Origin: Acidithiobacillus sp. HP-2
GTDB lineage: Bacteria; Pseudomonadota; Gammaproteobacteria; Acidithiobacillales; Acidithiobacillaceae
Assembly: GCF_015100155.1 (NCBI RefSeq)
Contig: NZ_JACKZA010000009.1
Location: 83,079 to 147,078, forward strand
DNA: 64,000 bases
Direction: 5' to 3'
The notes beneath the pieces are model-generated. The model did not search any database. It saw nothing but the letters and a program-made list of their open reading frames with translations, and was not told the origin of the DNA. The translations under genes and the position numbers were made by a program. Of the stretch, positions 26,234 through 34,955 are shown in pieces (position 1 is the first letter of the stretch; each line of letters begins with the position of its first letter).

Positions 26234-26530
26234 TTATTTTGAATTGAAACAGGGGAACTCACGGCGAGCATTTACCACGTTCACGATCTCTATGCAGGTG
26301 GCCGTGACACGATAGAGCACGATGTAGTTTGGGTGTGCGATGATTTCACGTAATCCTGGCACTCGATCGCTGATGCGGTACAGGTAAGGGTGCTCTGATA
26401 GTGGCAACACGCAGACGCGCAGGCGTTCCCACAAGCGTTCGGCTGCGCTCACATCGTACTGACCGATGTAGTCTATAATGGCGGCCAGATCGGCGTCCGC
26501 CGACTCAAGCCAGAAGATGGGTAGCATCAT
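26234..26530 (-). CDS. RelE/ParE-family toxin
   Basis: A 98-residue protein of the ParE/RelE toxin superfamily: IFWLESADADLAAIIDYIG at the N-terminus, RVPGLREIIAHPNYIVLYRV and a C-terminal EIVNVVNARREFP, matching the usual plasmid-stabilisation fold. It follows its antitoxin gene with a one-base overlap, the usual coupled arrangement. Whether the target is ribosome or gyrase cannot be told from the sequence. Confidence 0.85.
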   Translation of the reverse strand: MMLPIFWLESADADLAAIIDYIGQYDVSAAERLWERLRVCVLPLSEHPYLYRISDRVPGLREIIAHPNYIVLYRVTATCIEIVNVVNARREFPCFNSK

Positions 26531-26718
26531 CAGGGCGTCTTGCGCTGTCTGAGCCGTGCTAGTCGCTCGGCCATGCGCCTCTCAATCTCATCGTGCGGGA
26601 TGCCCGGGCGCTGGTCAGCTATGCTGGCGGCCGTCTTGGCCTGCAGCCAAGCCGTGTAGCTGGCCTCCTGCTCGGCGGTTTCAAACTCGGAGATGATGGA
26701 TGGTAAAATGGCATTCAT
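26530..26718 (-). CDS. Antitoxin (stability-determinant family)
   Basis: About 62 residues from ATG 26718, behind AAGGAG at 9 bases. The sequence MNAILPSIISEFET...YTAWLQAK...RPGIPHDEIERRM is the small stability-determinant type that pairs with ParE/RelE toxins. It precedes the toxin gene, the usual antitoxin-first order. It should bind the toxin and repress the shared promoter. Confidence 0.82.
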   Translation of the reverse strand: MNAILPSIISEFETAEQEASYTAWLQAKTAASIADQRPGIPHDEIERRMAERLARLRQRKTP

Positions 26719-26847
26719 CCTAGGTTGCTCCTTGGTATCTATCATCAGAGAGGGTTTAACGCCCTCATTTGGCCAACCATGCGGCCCTTAAAGGCTATAT
26801 TAGGCGCTTTTCGCTCTTACCGGAACCATCCTAACATCCAGACCCAC

Positions 26848-27432
26848 CTAATGATCTTTGGGTTTTTCGCCTTTGGGGGCGCTGGCAATTTCCCGCAACA
26901 GTTTTTCCTGTTCCGCAAAAGACATACGCCTTTGTCCCGGCGCGAAACCCTTATGGGCAGGGTTTTGTGGAGCAGGATGCCCGGCCCGTTCACTTTCCTT
27001 GGTGGCCGTATAGTTTTGTAACTCCCGTTGCCACTGGGCAGGTGCTTCACCTGTGTCCGTGCGCCCCTGATAACCAGCAGGTGCGGCAGGGGTTTGTCGG
27101 GCAAACCAGCTGGCCTTGCGCAACTCCTTGTTATAGATGCTGATCCAGTGGCTGATGCGGCTGAGATCCCAAAGAGCGAACGCCAGCATCAGGACGGCCA
27201 CAACAATGGCCTCCCAGAGTAACCCTAATACGGCCAGAACCACTACGGCGGTCGTCACCAGCGGAAATACCCAGGCCCAGGACTCTTCCAGATAAAAACG
27301 ATGGGCGCCAAAAGGGAACAAAAACCAATATAGATAGGCCCATAGAGGTTTTTTCTGGAGTTTTTGCAAGCGAATTTGTAAACTCTGTACCCCGGCGCCT
27401 TGCAGATCGAGCTTTTCCCAAGCCTTGGGCAT
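26848..27432 (-). CDS. TM2-domain membrane protein
   Basis: A 194-residue protein with a TM2 domain: KKPLWAYLYWFLFPFGAHRFYL followed by a hydrophobic hairpin (residues 47-90), then a long hydrophilic tail rich in Gln, Lys and Pro. GGAGG precedes the ATG by 7 bases. TM2 proteins have no settled function. It is divergent from the LysR gene at 27517, so the 84 bases between may be a shared regulatory region. Confidence 0.78.
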   Translation of the reverse strand: MPKAWEKLDLQGAGVQSLQIRLQKLQKKPLWAYLYWFLFPFGAHRFYLEESWAWVFPLVTTAVVVLAVLGLLWEAIVVAVLMLAFALWDLSRISHWISIYNKELRKASWFARQTPAAPAGYQGRTDTGEAPAQWQRELQNYTATKESERAGHPAPQNPAHKGFAPGQRRMSFAEQEKLLREIASAPKGEKPKDH

Positions 27433-27516
27433 GGGTTATCCTCCGTAAATACTGTATTGAAGCGCTCAGATATTACCCCTAAACTCATTAAAAGTCGCGG
27501 GTGACTAAGGATTTCC

Positions 27517-28443
27517 ATGGCAGATCGACGGTTACAGGTTTTTCACACGGTGGCAAGGATGCTCAGCTTTACCAAAGCGGCAGATACTTTGCACATGACG
27601 CAGCCTGCGGTGACTTTTCAGGTGAAGCAGCTTGAAGAGCAATTCAATACGCGGTTGTTTGACCGTACCCATAATCGCATCAGCCTCACTGAAGCGGGCC
27701 TGGTGGTGTACGAATACTCGGAACGCATCATTTCCCTGTACACGGAAATGTCCAATCGGGTTGGAGAAATGACGGGAGACTTGCGTGGTCATTTGCTGAT
27801 CGGAGCCAGTACCACCATTGCCGAGTATATGCTTCCCCGTCTGCTCGGTGATTTCAAAATGAAATATCCGGACGTACAGGTGCGCCTGCATGTAGGAAAT
27901 ACCGACAAAATTGTTCACATGATTGAAGACAACAGCATTGATTTGGGACTGGTGGAAGGCGTGGTGACCAATAAAAGTCTGGCCACACTCAAGTGTTGCA
28001 TGGATTCCATGATTGTCATCGCCCAGCCTGATCATGCCCTGGGTCTCCATGAAAGCGTGTCTGCTCAAGAGTTGCTGGATTATCCTTTTGTTTCCCGCGA
28101 AGAAGGTTCCGGCACCCGGGAAGTCACCATGGAATATCTGCATCAGGCTGGCATAGATACGGATGATTTGCATATCACCATGGAATTGGGCAGCCCTGAG
28201 GCGGTCAAGGGCGCGGTGGAGGGGGGGCTCGGCGTGGCCATTGTCTCCGAGGCCACGGTACTGAAAGAGCTGGCCCTGGGGACCTTACTGGCCCGGCCCT
28301 TGAGCCCGGCCCTGGCAAGGCCGTACTTTTTTGTGTACCAGAAACAAAAATTCCGCAGTCTGGTTATGGATGAATTTCTGGAGTTTGCCAAGGAACGTTG
28401 CAGCAAGGACATGTTGGCCATGCCGGTGCGTCGCGAGGTCTAA
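27517..28443 (+). CDS. LysR-family transcriptional regulator
   Basis: A 308-residue LysR regulator with the N-terminal winged helix (VFHTVARMLSFTKAADTLHMTQPAVTFQVKQLEEQ, shown here only by its key positions 9-43) and a substrate-binding domain of about 200 residues. It probably controls the genes downstream (28470-30228), which it precedes by 26 bases, or the divergent TM2 gene. The ligand is unknown; CysB/CbbR relatives bind sulfur or phosphate metabolites. Confidence 0.88.
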   Translation: MADRRLQVFHTVARMLSFTKAADTLHMTQPAVTFQVKQLEEQFNTRLFDRTHNRISLTEAGLVVYEYSERIISLYTEMSNRVGEMTGDLRGHLLIGASTTIAEYMLPRLLGDFKMKYPDVQVRLHVGNTDKIVHMIEDNSIDLGLVEGVVTNKSLATLKCCMDSMIVIAQPDHALGLHESVSAQELLDYPFVSREEGSGTREVTMEYLHQAGIDTDDLHITMELGSPEAVKGAVEGGLGVAIVSEATVLKELALGTLLARPLSPALARPYFFVYQKQKFRSLVMDEFLEFAKERCSKDMLAMPVRREV

Positions 28444-28469
28444 TCAACGAGAAGTTTTGAGGAGTATGA

Positions 28470-29222
28470 ATGAAGCATTTTGCAGTCGTGCAGCACAGTT
28501 ATTCCGAATTTCTGGGAATCGTGGAAAGCCAACTGGAAAAGCGCGACATCGGTTTCAGTTATTTTCGGGTTTTTTTGAGTGGTGAATTACCGGGGAATGC
28601 CCTGACTTTTGATGCCCTGTTTTTGTTGGGTGGGCCGATGTCTCCGCTGGAAACAGAAAAGCACGAATGGCTGGAGCAGGAAATCAAAACCATTGCCATG
28701 TTCCGTAAAAACCGCAGACCGGTAGTGGGTTTCGGGCTGGGGGCGCTGCTGCTGGCTAAATATGAAGGCGCAGAATTACAACTGGAACCTTATCACAACG
28801 CCTATTTTACGACGGCGCATGCCACTGAAGCGGGTAAAAGCGATCCTCTGGCTCAGGCTGTGGACGGTGCCAAAGTGATGGTCTGGTCGCCGGGAACCGC
28901 CATTTTGCCGGAAGGCATCCAGCCTCTGGTAGTAGATGATGAAGGCCGCTGGATTGCTTTCCGCCCTGAAGAGGGTGCGGTAGGTCTGCTGTTTCGACCG
29001 GAAATGAAACCGGGTCTGATTGAAGACATCCTCATGGAAGAAGATCGCGAAACCCCTGAAAATGTCGGTGAGTTGCTGGAACAATGCCGCAGTCTCTGGC
29101 CGGAAATGCAGAAAACCACTGACCGCGTGATCGTTGCCCTAGTTCGCGAGCTGGCCCTGATGACCGAAAAGCGCAAACCCCCGGTATTTTCCCTGAAAGT
29201 CGATACGGGTAGTGACGTATGA
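28470..29222 (+). CDS. Class I glutamine-amidotransferase-like protein lacking catalytic residues
   Basis: A 250-residue protein with a GATase1 fold: FLLGGPMSPL (residues 51-60) equals the GGP-x-S motif, and GFGLGALLLAK (residues 87-97) sits where the nucleophile elbow G-x-C-x-G should be. The nucleophile cysteine is glycine 89, and the catalytic histidine of the HPE motif appears to be arginine in LLFRPEMKPG. It is therefore expected to be inactive as an amidase and may be a binding or scaffold protein. It is followed by a small unknown gene with a 4-base overlap. Confidence 0.75.
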   Translation: MKHFAVVQHSYSEFLGIVESQLEKRDIGFSYFRVFLSGELPGNALTFDALFLLGGPMSPLETEKHEWLEQEIKTIAMFRKNRRPVVGFGLGALLLAKYEGAELQLEPYHNAYFTTAHATEAGKSDPLAQAVDGAKVMVWSPGTAILPEGIQPLVVDDEGRWIAFRPEEGAVGLLFRPEMKPGLIEDILMEEDRETPENVGELLEQCRSLWPEMQKTTDRVIVALVRELALMTEKRKPPVFSLKVDTGSDV

Positions 29223-29581
29223 ACAGTCGTGAGCGTCAGTTCCTGAAAGTGATGCGCAAGCTGGATGCTGCCGGGCAGGAACAGGTGGTGGCTTTTGCCG
29301 AGTTTCTGCGCAGTCGCCAGAAGCCTGAAGCGCCGCAGGAAAAAGTGATTGAAAAGCCCAACCTGTTGCCTGCCCGCGAAGGCGAAAGCGTGGTAGGGGC
29401 CATCAAGCGGCTGCGGGAGAGTTACAGCATGCTGGATGCCAAGGAAATGCTCAATGATACATCCAGCCTGATGTCCAGGCATGTCATGGGCGGAATAGAG
29501 GCAGAAACGGTGATTGCCGAAATGGAAGTCATGTTTGAGCGCCACTATCAACGCTATTGCGGAGTTTCGGAAGACAGCTGA
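29219..29581 (+). CDS. Unknown 120-residue protein
   Basis: I recognise no family. The N-terminus is helical (REREFLKVMRKLD-like, with VVAFAEFLRSR, a pattern seen in small DUF2281-like proteins), followed by a linker and another helix rich in Met and Glu. It overlaps the previous gene by 4 bases and the next by one base, so it is firmly part of this operon. Confidence 0.65.
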   Translation: MNSRERQFLKVMRKLDAAGQEQVVAFAEFLRSRQKPEAPQEKVIEKPNLLPAREGESVVGAIKRLRESYSMLDAKEMLNDTSSLMSRHVMGGIEAETVIAEMEVMFERHYQRYCGVSEDS

Positions 29582-30228
29582 TGTCGGATGTTCATCACTT
29601 GCTGCAGATGCTTCTGCACTTTGATCATTACCTGCTTTTGTTTTTGCAGGAATACGGGGCTTGGGTGTATGCCCTGCTCTTTCTGATTCTGTTTGCAGAA
29701 ACCGGGCTGGTCATCATGCCCATTCTTCCCGGGGATTCCATGCTTTTTGTGTGTGGCACCCTGGCTGGAATTGGTGCCATGAGCGCACCCTGGCTACTGT
29801 TTTTGCTGGTGACAGCGGCGGTACTGGGAGATGCAGTCAATTACTGGGTGGGCAAGCGCTGGGGTGTGCATCTGTTTGGCGGTAAGCTGCTGAACATCCG
29901 CCATCTGGAAACCACCCATCGTTTTTATGCCCGGCATGGCGGGAAAACAGTAGTCATCGCCAGGCTGCTGCCCATTATCCGCACCTTTGCACCCTTTGTC
30001 GCCGGTATTGCGGCCATGCCTTATCGGCGTTTTGTTGTCTTTAACCTGACCGGGGCATTTCTCTGGGTGGGCGGATTACTCGGTGCTGGTTATTTTCTGG
30101 GTAGTTTCTCCTGGGTGAAAATCCATCTGAACCTGGTTTTGATCGCCATTATTGTGATTTCCCTGTTGCCAGCGGGTTTTGCCTGGTTACAGCAGCGCCT
30201 GCAGACCGCCGGTAATCCTGCGCCCTGA
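29581..30228 (+). CDS. DedA-family membrane protein
   Basis: A 215-residue DedA/VTT-domain membrane protein. Family motifs are GLVIMPILPGDSMLF, and the conserved stretch RFYARHGGKTVVIARLLPIIRTFAPFVAG (residues 114-142, named by position only) with the key arginines. DedA proteins move phospholipids such as undecaprenyl phosphate across the inner membrane. The ATG overlaps the previous stop (TGATG). An earlier in-frame start at 29557 would overlap further and is not needed. Confidence 0.87.
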   Translation: MSDVHHLLQMLLHFDHYLLLFLQEYGAWVYALLFLILFAETGLVIMPILPGDSMLFVCGTLAGIGAMSAPWLLFLLVTAAVLGDAVNYWVGKRWGVHLFGGKLLNIRHLETTHRFYARHGGKTVVIARLLPIIRTFAPFVAGIAAMPYRRFVVFNLTGAFLWVGGLLGAGYFLGSFSWVKIHLNLVLIAIIVISLLPAGFAWLQQRLQTAGNPAP

Positions 30229-30279
30229 ATCTGTGTAGAGTTCGGCTAAAGCCTGCCACTGCCTGTAGGCTTGGCCAGC

Positions 30280-31032
30280 TCAGTTCTTGTTTTCCTGTCG
30301 TTCGATGGTCCGCACAATGCGGCGCTCGGCACGTTTCACCAGCCAGTTGAAAAGCGCCTGCTGATGGGGATCACCAGCGGCAGTATGTTCCGGGTGCCAC
30401 TGTACGGCGAAAATATCCGGATTGTCGGGCATGTCCACGGCTTCGATCACGCCATCTTCAGCGATGGCGTTGATGCGCAGGGACGGGGCCATGTTGGCAA
30501 TGGCCTGATGATGCCAGGAAGATATTTCCAGGGTTTCCCGACGAACAATGCTGCCCAAAAGGGTATCCGGCAGGACAATGACTTTATGCATGATGGGATC
30601 CCCGTCATTGTTGCGATGACAGATGCGGGTACCAATATTTTTGGGTAAATCCTGCAGGAGGTCACCCCCCAGCGCGACATTGATGATTTGCAGGCCGCGA
30701 CAAATACCCAATACCGGAATGCGGCGGGCGATGGCTTCCCGGGCCAGGGCAATTTCTGCTGCATCGCGATCTGGATGCACCATGTACACACTTTCATCAC
30801 AGGTAGCGCGATAAAACTCCGGGGAAATATCTCCACCACCCGTCAGCACCAGGGCATCGCAGCGCGACAAAATAATCCGGGCTTCCGGACATTGGGGTGG
30901 AAACAAAACCGGCAGACCTCCCGCCTGGCATACGGCTGCGGCGTACTGGGGCGCAAGGGAAAAAGGTTCGCCGTTCCGCTCATAAGCGCTGAGGGCGATG
31001 ACCGGGGGTTCCGGAGGTAAAATCTCATCCAT
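30280..31032 (-). CDS. Peptidase C26 / gamma-glutamyl hydrolase family amidotransferase
   Basis: About 250 residues. The C26 motifs are DALVLTGGGDISP, GICRGLQIINVALGG with the nucleophile cysteine, and FAVQWHPEHT with the catalytic His and Glu, so this member is intact. PuuD-like enzymes remove glutamate from gamma-glutamyl-GABA. I choose the start at 31032, preceded by GGAAG, overlapping the amidase gene upstream by 8 bases. With the neighbouring nitrilase it may form a polyamine-degrading pair. Confidence 0.82.
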   Translation of the reverse strand: MDEILPPEPPVIALSAYERNGEPFSLAPQYAAAVCQAGGLPVLFPPQCPEARIILSRCDALVLTGGGDISPEFYRATCDESVYMVHPDRDAAEIALAREAIARRIPVLGICRGLQIINVALGGDLLQDLPKNIGTRICHRNNDGDPIMHKVIVLPDTLLGSIVRRETLEISSWHHQAIANMAPSLRINAIAEDGVIEAVDMPDNPDIFAVQWHPEHTAAGDPHQQALFNWLVKRAERRIVRTIERQENKN

Positions 31033-31897
31033 CGGAAGGGCTTCCATCCAGGCTGAGGATGGGCGCGTACAACTCCGGGCGGCGATCCCGGAATAATCCC
31101 CACTCGGCCCGTTGTGCAGCCAGTTTGGTTAAATCGAGGTCGGCATAGAGGATGCATTCTTCCTGGTCGGCCTGGGCGAGCAGGGCCCCGGTAGGGTCAC
31201 TGATAAAAGAGCCACCATAAAAGGTGATGCTGCTTTCCGCGCCGATTTCGTGGCCCACCCGATTCGCCGCTACGACCGGGGCCAGATTGGCAGCGGCATG
31301 TCCCTGCATTACCCGGGTCCAGTGTCCACGGCTGTTGATTTTCGGGGCACGGGGTTCGGAACCGATGGCGGTGGGATAAAACAGGATTTCCGCCCCTTGC
31401 AGTGCCATCACCCGGGCGGCTTCGGGAAACCATTGGTCCCAGCAGATGGCGACGCCAATTCGGCCATAATGGGTGGCGAAAACTTTGAAGCCGGTGTCGC
31501 CGGGACTGAAGTAGAATTTTTCCTGATAGCCGGGACCATCGGGGATATGGGCTTTACGGTACAGCCCCAGATCCTTTCCGTCGGCATCAAAAACCACCAG
31601 ACTATTAAAAAAGGCGTTGTTGGCGCGTTCAAAAAAACTCACGGGCAGGACCAGATGCCGGTCTTTCGCCAGCTTTTGCAGGGCGAGTAATGCGGGATGG
31701 GAGCTGCGCGGCTGGGCCAGTGCCAAAAAATCCGGGTTCTGATCCTTGCAAAAGTAGGGTGTGCTGAATAACTCCTGGAGGAGGATGATGTTCGCTCCAG
31801 CATCTGCAGCACAATGTATCTGCTGCAGTGCCTTGTCGATGTTTTCCGCTTCGTTGTCGCCGACTGCCATCTGAATGGCAGCTACTTTTACCTGCAT
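31025..31897 (-). CDS. aguB: Nitrilase-family amidohydrolase, N-carbamoylputrescine amidase-like
   Basis: About 290 residues from the ATG at 31897. The catalytic triad positions are visible: glutamate in ILLQELFS, lysine in YRKAHIPDG, cysteine in VAICWDQWFPE. ATG 31897 is preferred to 31969 because the conserved start VAAIQM follows it directly. Length and the CWDQWFPE motif match AguB, which hydrolyses N-carbamoylputrescine in arginine-to-putrescine conversion. The following C26 gene could process a related gamma-glutamyl polyamine. Confidence 0.83.
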   Translation of the reverse strand: MQVKVAAIQMAVGDNEAENIDKALQQIHCAADAGANIILLQELFSTPYFCKDQNPDFLALAQPRSSHPALLALQKLAKDRHLVLPVSFFERANNAFFNSLVVFDADGKDLGLYRKAHIPDGPGYQEKFYFSPGDTGFKVFATHYGRIGVAICWDQWFPEAARVMALQGAEILFYPTAIGSEPRAPKINSRGHWTRVMQGHAAANLAPVVAANRVGHEIGAESSITFYGGSFISDPTGALLAQADQEECILYADLDLTKLAAQRAEWGLFRDRRPELYAPILSLDGSPSDG

Positions 31898-32011
31898 GAT
31901 GCACCCCTGTCCGCAAACTTCTGGCCGATTCTCCAAATTGGAGTATAGAGGAGCCACCGGGAGGGGCAAGAGGGCCTGATGATCCGAGCAGTTTTCGGGA
32001 TTTGGCTGAAC

Positions 32012-32323
32012 TCAGGGATGTTGTGGCGGGTGAAAAGTCATGACGCTACCCGCAGAAACTTCGGACTGATCCCGCCAACGCCAGGCTTGCAGTGCCGCAT
32101 TTTGTGCTGGGCTGGTGCAACTGCTGCAACTTCCAGACTGGCACGAACTACCACAGCTTTTAGCTGAAGAGAGAGAAACAGCCTCGACGCGCCCCCGGCT
32201 TTGCCAGTAACGCAGCATATCTTCTACCGTGCTTTTGGGCAGGTTCAAAATTACGGCAATCTGGCTGCTGGTCAGCAGAGCGTGATCACGCAGGCTGTCG
32301 CGCACGGCAAACAATGTGCTCAT
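32012..32323 (-). CDS. feoC: FeoC-like [Fe-S]-type regulator of ferrous iron transport
   Basis: 103 residues with an N-terminal winged-helix (LLTSSQIAVILNLPKSTVEDMLRYWQSRGRV, residues 16-46) and a cysteine-rich wing SCGSSCQSGSCSSC, containing five cysteines, which may bind an iron-sulfur cluster. The ATG overlaps the feoB stop (ATGA), giving tight coupling. It is longer at the C-terminus than E. coli FeoC. An upstream start in the same frame at 32545 would run inside feoB and is not supported. Confidence 0.8.
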   Translation of the reverse strand: MSTLFAVRDSLRDHALLTSSQIAVILNLPKSTVEDMLRYWQSRGRVEAVSLSSAKSCGSSCQSGSCSSCTSPAQNAALQAWRWRDQSEVSAGSVMTFHPPQHP

Positions 32324-34668
32324 GCCGCAGCCTGCTTTTTGACGCTGGCTGCGGGACTCGCTTCCTGGCGTCGCCCATAAATGCGCAGGGCAATGATCAG
32401 CAGACCGAAACTCGTCAGAATCCCGGCTATCCAGGCCAGGGATGCAGCGGGGTGGGCGGCGAAAGTTCCTCCCTGAAAAATGAGGGTACTGGTACCCCAG
32501 GCGAGACCGGTGCCGTAAAGCAGGGAAAACCCCATCCATCCCCAACCGACTTCCCTACGTAAGGCTCCCATGGTGCTGGCGCAGGGCACATAGAGCAATA
32601 CAAACACCAGGTAAGCAAAAGCCGAGAGTGGCGTAAAGCCTGCAGCAATGGCTTGCAGGGTGGCGCTTTCTGCGCCGGAGGCCTGCTCCGTTGCAGTGGT
32701 GGAAGTCATGGCACTCAAGCCCAGAGGATCGTCCAGTGTGCGTATAAAGGTCAGGGCATTAGCCGGAATGGTCAGTAGTGCATCCCGCAGTTGGCCGATA
32801 ATGTCGGGCTGCCGGTAATCAGCCATCAAATCCGCCGCATTTTGGCGTTGATAAATACCATTGAGGGTGCCGATGACGATTTCCTTGGCTGCCGCGCCGG
32901 CAATGAGGCCGGATACGGCGGGCCAGTTGTCAGTCTTGATGCCCATGGGTGCGAATATCGGAACCAATGCCTGACTGCCCTGGGCAAGCAGGGAGTGATC
33001 AATGTCCGTGCTGCGCAAGCCCTGACTGGTCCAGCCGATGCCGGGCAGGATGAAGAGCACCAGACCGATGACCGCGATGACCTTGCCGACCCGGAAAATA
33101 AAGACCTTCAGGCGCTGCCAGCTTTGCAGGACGACGCTGCGGAAACTGGGCAGGCGGTAGGGCGGCAGTTCCATGACAAAAGGCATGACTTCACCGCGCA
33201 GGGCCGTTTTCCCCAGTAACCACGCCGTGAGCAGCGCGACCACTATGCCCAGAACATATAAGGCAAATACGACCTGACCACCATTGCTGCGGAAAAAAAC
33301 GACCGCAAAAGCCATGTAGATGGTGAGACGCGCCGAGCAGGACATGAAGGGTTGCATCAACACGGTCAAAATGCGTCCACGCGGATCTTCGATAATACGC
33401 GCACCCATAATGGCCGGAACATTGCAGCCAAAACCAATGACCATGGGTACCAGCGCGTTGCCGGGCAAGCCCATGCGCCGCATCAGGCGATCCATGGCAT
33501 AGGCGGCGCGCGCCATATAGCCGGAGTCATCCAGAAATGCCAGAAAGAGAAAAGTAAGACCAATGGGGGGGATAAAGGAAATCACCAGATTGAGACCGCC
33601 GCCAACCCCGCCGGCAATCACCGAAATCAGCCAGTCCGGCAAACCCGCCAGCAGCAGGAGATGACCGGTTCCATGGATGAGCAGGGCCGCAGAAGCCTGA
33701 TCAAAAAAATCCAGGAAAATGTTGCCGCCACTGAAACTCACGACAAACACCAGATAAAGAACCAGCAAAAATATCGGTACACCCAGCCATTCATTGAGAA
33801 CAATGTGATCCAGATGGTGATTGATTTTTTCACGCAGACCCTTTTTCCCGTGGGCTTGCAGGGCTATACCTGCCATGTCGTGAGCCCAGGAAAAACGCCG
33901 ATCCATGACCAGGTCAGCGGGATCCTCATGACTGATCAACTCAATATGCCGGCGCAAGTCTTTCAGGATTTTCGCGTTCTGATCTGAAGAGGGTTGCGCA
34001 GAGCCATCCAGAAGACGCAGAGCGTCCACCCTGGTTCTGGCAGTGGTTTGTCCGCTTATTGCTGTGCCCAGTGTTTGCAGCGCTTCTTCCACAGGTGCCG
34101 GATAAAGGATTGGATGACCCTGCGGCTTTTTTTGCAAGGCCTCAATCATTCTCTGGAGCAAATAGTCTCGTCCTTTGTTTTTTCGCGCTACCATGGGCAC
34201 CACGGGAATTCCCAAAGCATTTTCCAGCTCGGCACAACGTAACTTCCAGCTTCTGGCTTCTGCCTCGTCCGTCATGTTCATGATGAGCAGCATGGGGTGG
34301 CCGGTTTCCAGCAATTCGGCGGTCAAGGCGAGATGGCGTTCCAGATTGGAAGCATCAACAATGTTGACAATCAGGTCTAACGGGGTATCCAGCAGAAAAT
34401 CCCGGGCGACCCGTTGATCCTCTCCGCCGCCACCCATCAGGCTGTAAACGCCGGGAAGATCGATAATCGAAACTTTCTTCTTGGCAAGCTGCAGGCTGCC
34501 GCTGCGTTTTTCTACCGTGACTCCCGGCCAGTTGCCGACCTGCTGGTGGGCACCGGTGAGCAGGTTGAACACCGTGGTCTTGCCACAGTTGGGATTACCC
34601 GCAAGAACAATGCTTTGTTCGGACAGGACCGGGGCTGCTTTTCCCTGACTTTCATGACAAGCACTCAT
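32320..34668 (-). CDS. feoB: Ferrous iron transporter FeoB
   Basis: About 782 residues. The N-terminal G domain has LAGNPNCGKTTVFNLL (G1) and DLPGVYSL (G3). The membrane domain has the gate motif GFGCNVPAIMG and eight or so membrane helices. It takes up Fe(II) across the inner membrane. The start ATG 34668 overlaps the feoA stop by 4 bases, and its end overlaps feoC, so feoA-feoB-feoC are coupled. A second ATG 21 bases upstream lies in the feoA coding region. Confidence 0.95.
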   Translation of the reverse strand: MSACHESQGKAAPVLSEQSIVLAGNPNCGKTTVFNLLTGAHQQVGNWPGVTVEKRSGSLQLAKKKVSIIDLPGVYSLMGGGGEDQRVARDFLLDTPLDLIVNIVDASNLERHLALTAELLETGHPMLLIMNMTDEAEARSWKLRCAELENALGIPVVPMVARKNKGRDYLLQRMIEALQKKPQGHPILYPAPVEEALQTLGTAISGQTTARTRVDALRLLDGSAQPSSDQNAKILKDLRRHIELISHEDPADLVMDRRFSWAHDMAGIALQAHGKKGLREKINHHLDHIVLNEWLGVPIFLLVLYLVFVVSFSGGNIFLDFFDQASAALLIHGTGHLLLLAGLPDWLISVIAGGVGGGLNLVISFIPPIGLTFLFLAFLDDSGYMARAAYAMDRLMRRMGLPGNALVPMVIGFGCNVPAIMGARIIEDPRGRILTVLMQPFMSCSARLTIYMAFAVVFFRSNGGQVVFALYVLGIVVALLTAWLLGKTALRGEVMPFVMELPPYRLPSFRSVVLQSWQRLKVFIFRVGKVIAVIGLVLFILPGIGWTSQGLRSTDIDHSLLAQGSQALVPIFAPMGIKTDNWPAVSGLIAGAAAKEIVIGTLNGIYQRQNAADLMADYRQPDIIGQLRDALLTIPANALTFIRTLDDPLGLSAMTSTTATEQASGAESATLQAIAAGFTPLSAFAYLVFVLLYVPCASTMGALRREVGWGWMGFSLLYGTGLAWGTSTLIFQGGTFAAHPAASLAWIAGILTSFGLLIIALRIYGRRQEASPAASVKKQAAA

Positions 34669-34928
34669 GCGGATAGCTCCGTAACCCATATTTTCTGAAC
34701 CATGCTGTTGCCGATGGCAAAACGCGCCCCGTTGATTTGAATGACCACCCCACGTTTGTTGGGGCCGTGGACAATTTGTAGTGCGACTCCCGGACGAATA
34801 CCCAGCATCTGCAGACGTTGCTGCATGGTCCGATCACCAGCAATTCGGTCAATGCGCGCGGAGGCAGCGCCGGGTAACTGATCCAGACTGCGTGAAGGGT
34901 TTTCAGGAGTGAGATTGTGCATGTTCAT
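34665..34928 (-). CDS. feoA: Ferrous iron transport protein FeoA
   Basis: About 87 residues of SH3-like FeoA fold: LPGAASARIDRIAGD, RLQMLGIRPGVALQIVHG, NGARFAIGNSMVQKIWV. I place the start at 34928 after AGGAAG; 34955 directly after the porin stop is an alternative that would add nine residues with no clear binding site. FeoA activates FeoB. It lies immediately after the porin gene and is coupled to feoB. Confidence 0.88.
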   Translation of the reverse strand: MNMHNLTPENPSRSLDQLPGAASARIDRIAGDRTMQQRLQMLGIRPGVALQIVHGPNKRGVVIQINGARFAIGNSMVQKIWVTELSA

Positions 34929-34955
34929 GGATGAATAGGCTTCCTGATTCAACAT

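Noticed and set aside
27517..28443. CbbR as the identity of the LysR regulator
   Set aside because: The sequence fits the LysR family broadly, but it is 2 kb from the cbbQO operon and next to unrelated genes, so no specific name is justified.
32324..32545. Longer N-terminus for the FeoC-like protein
   Set aside because: The added 74 residues lie inside feoB in another frame and have no family similarity; the ATGA overlap start is better.
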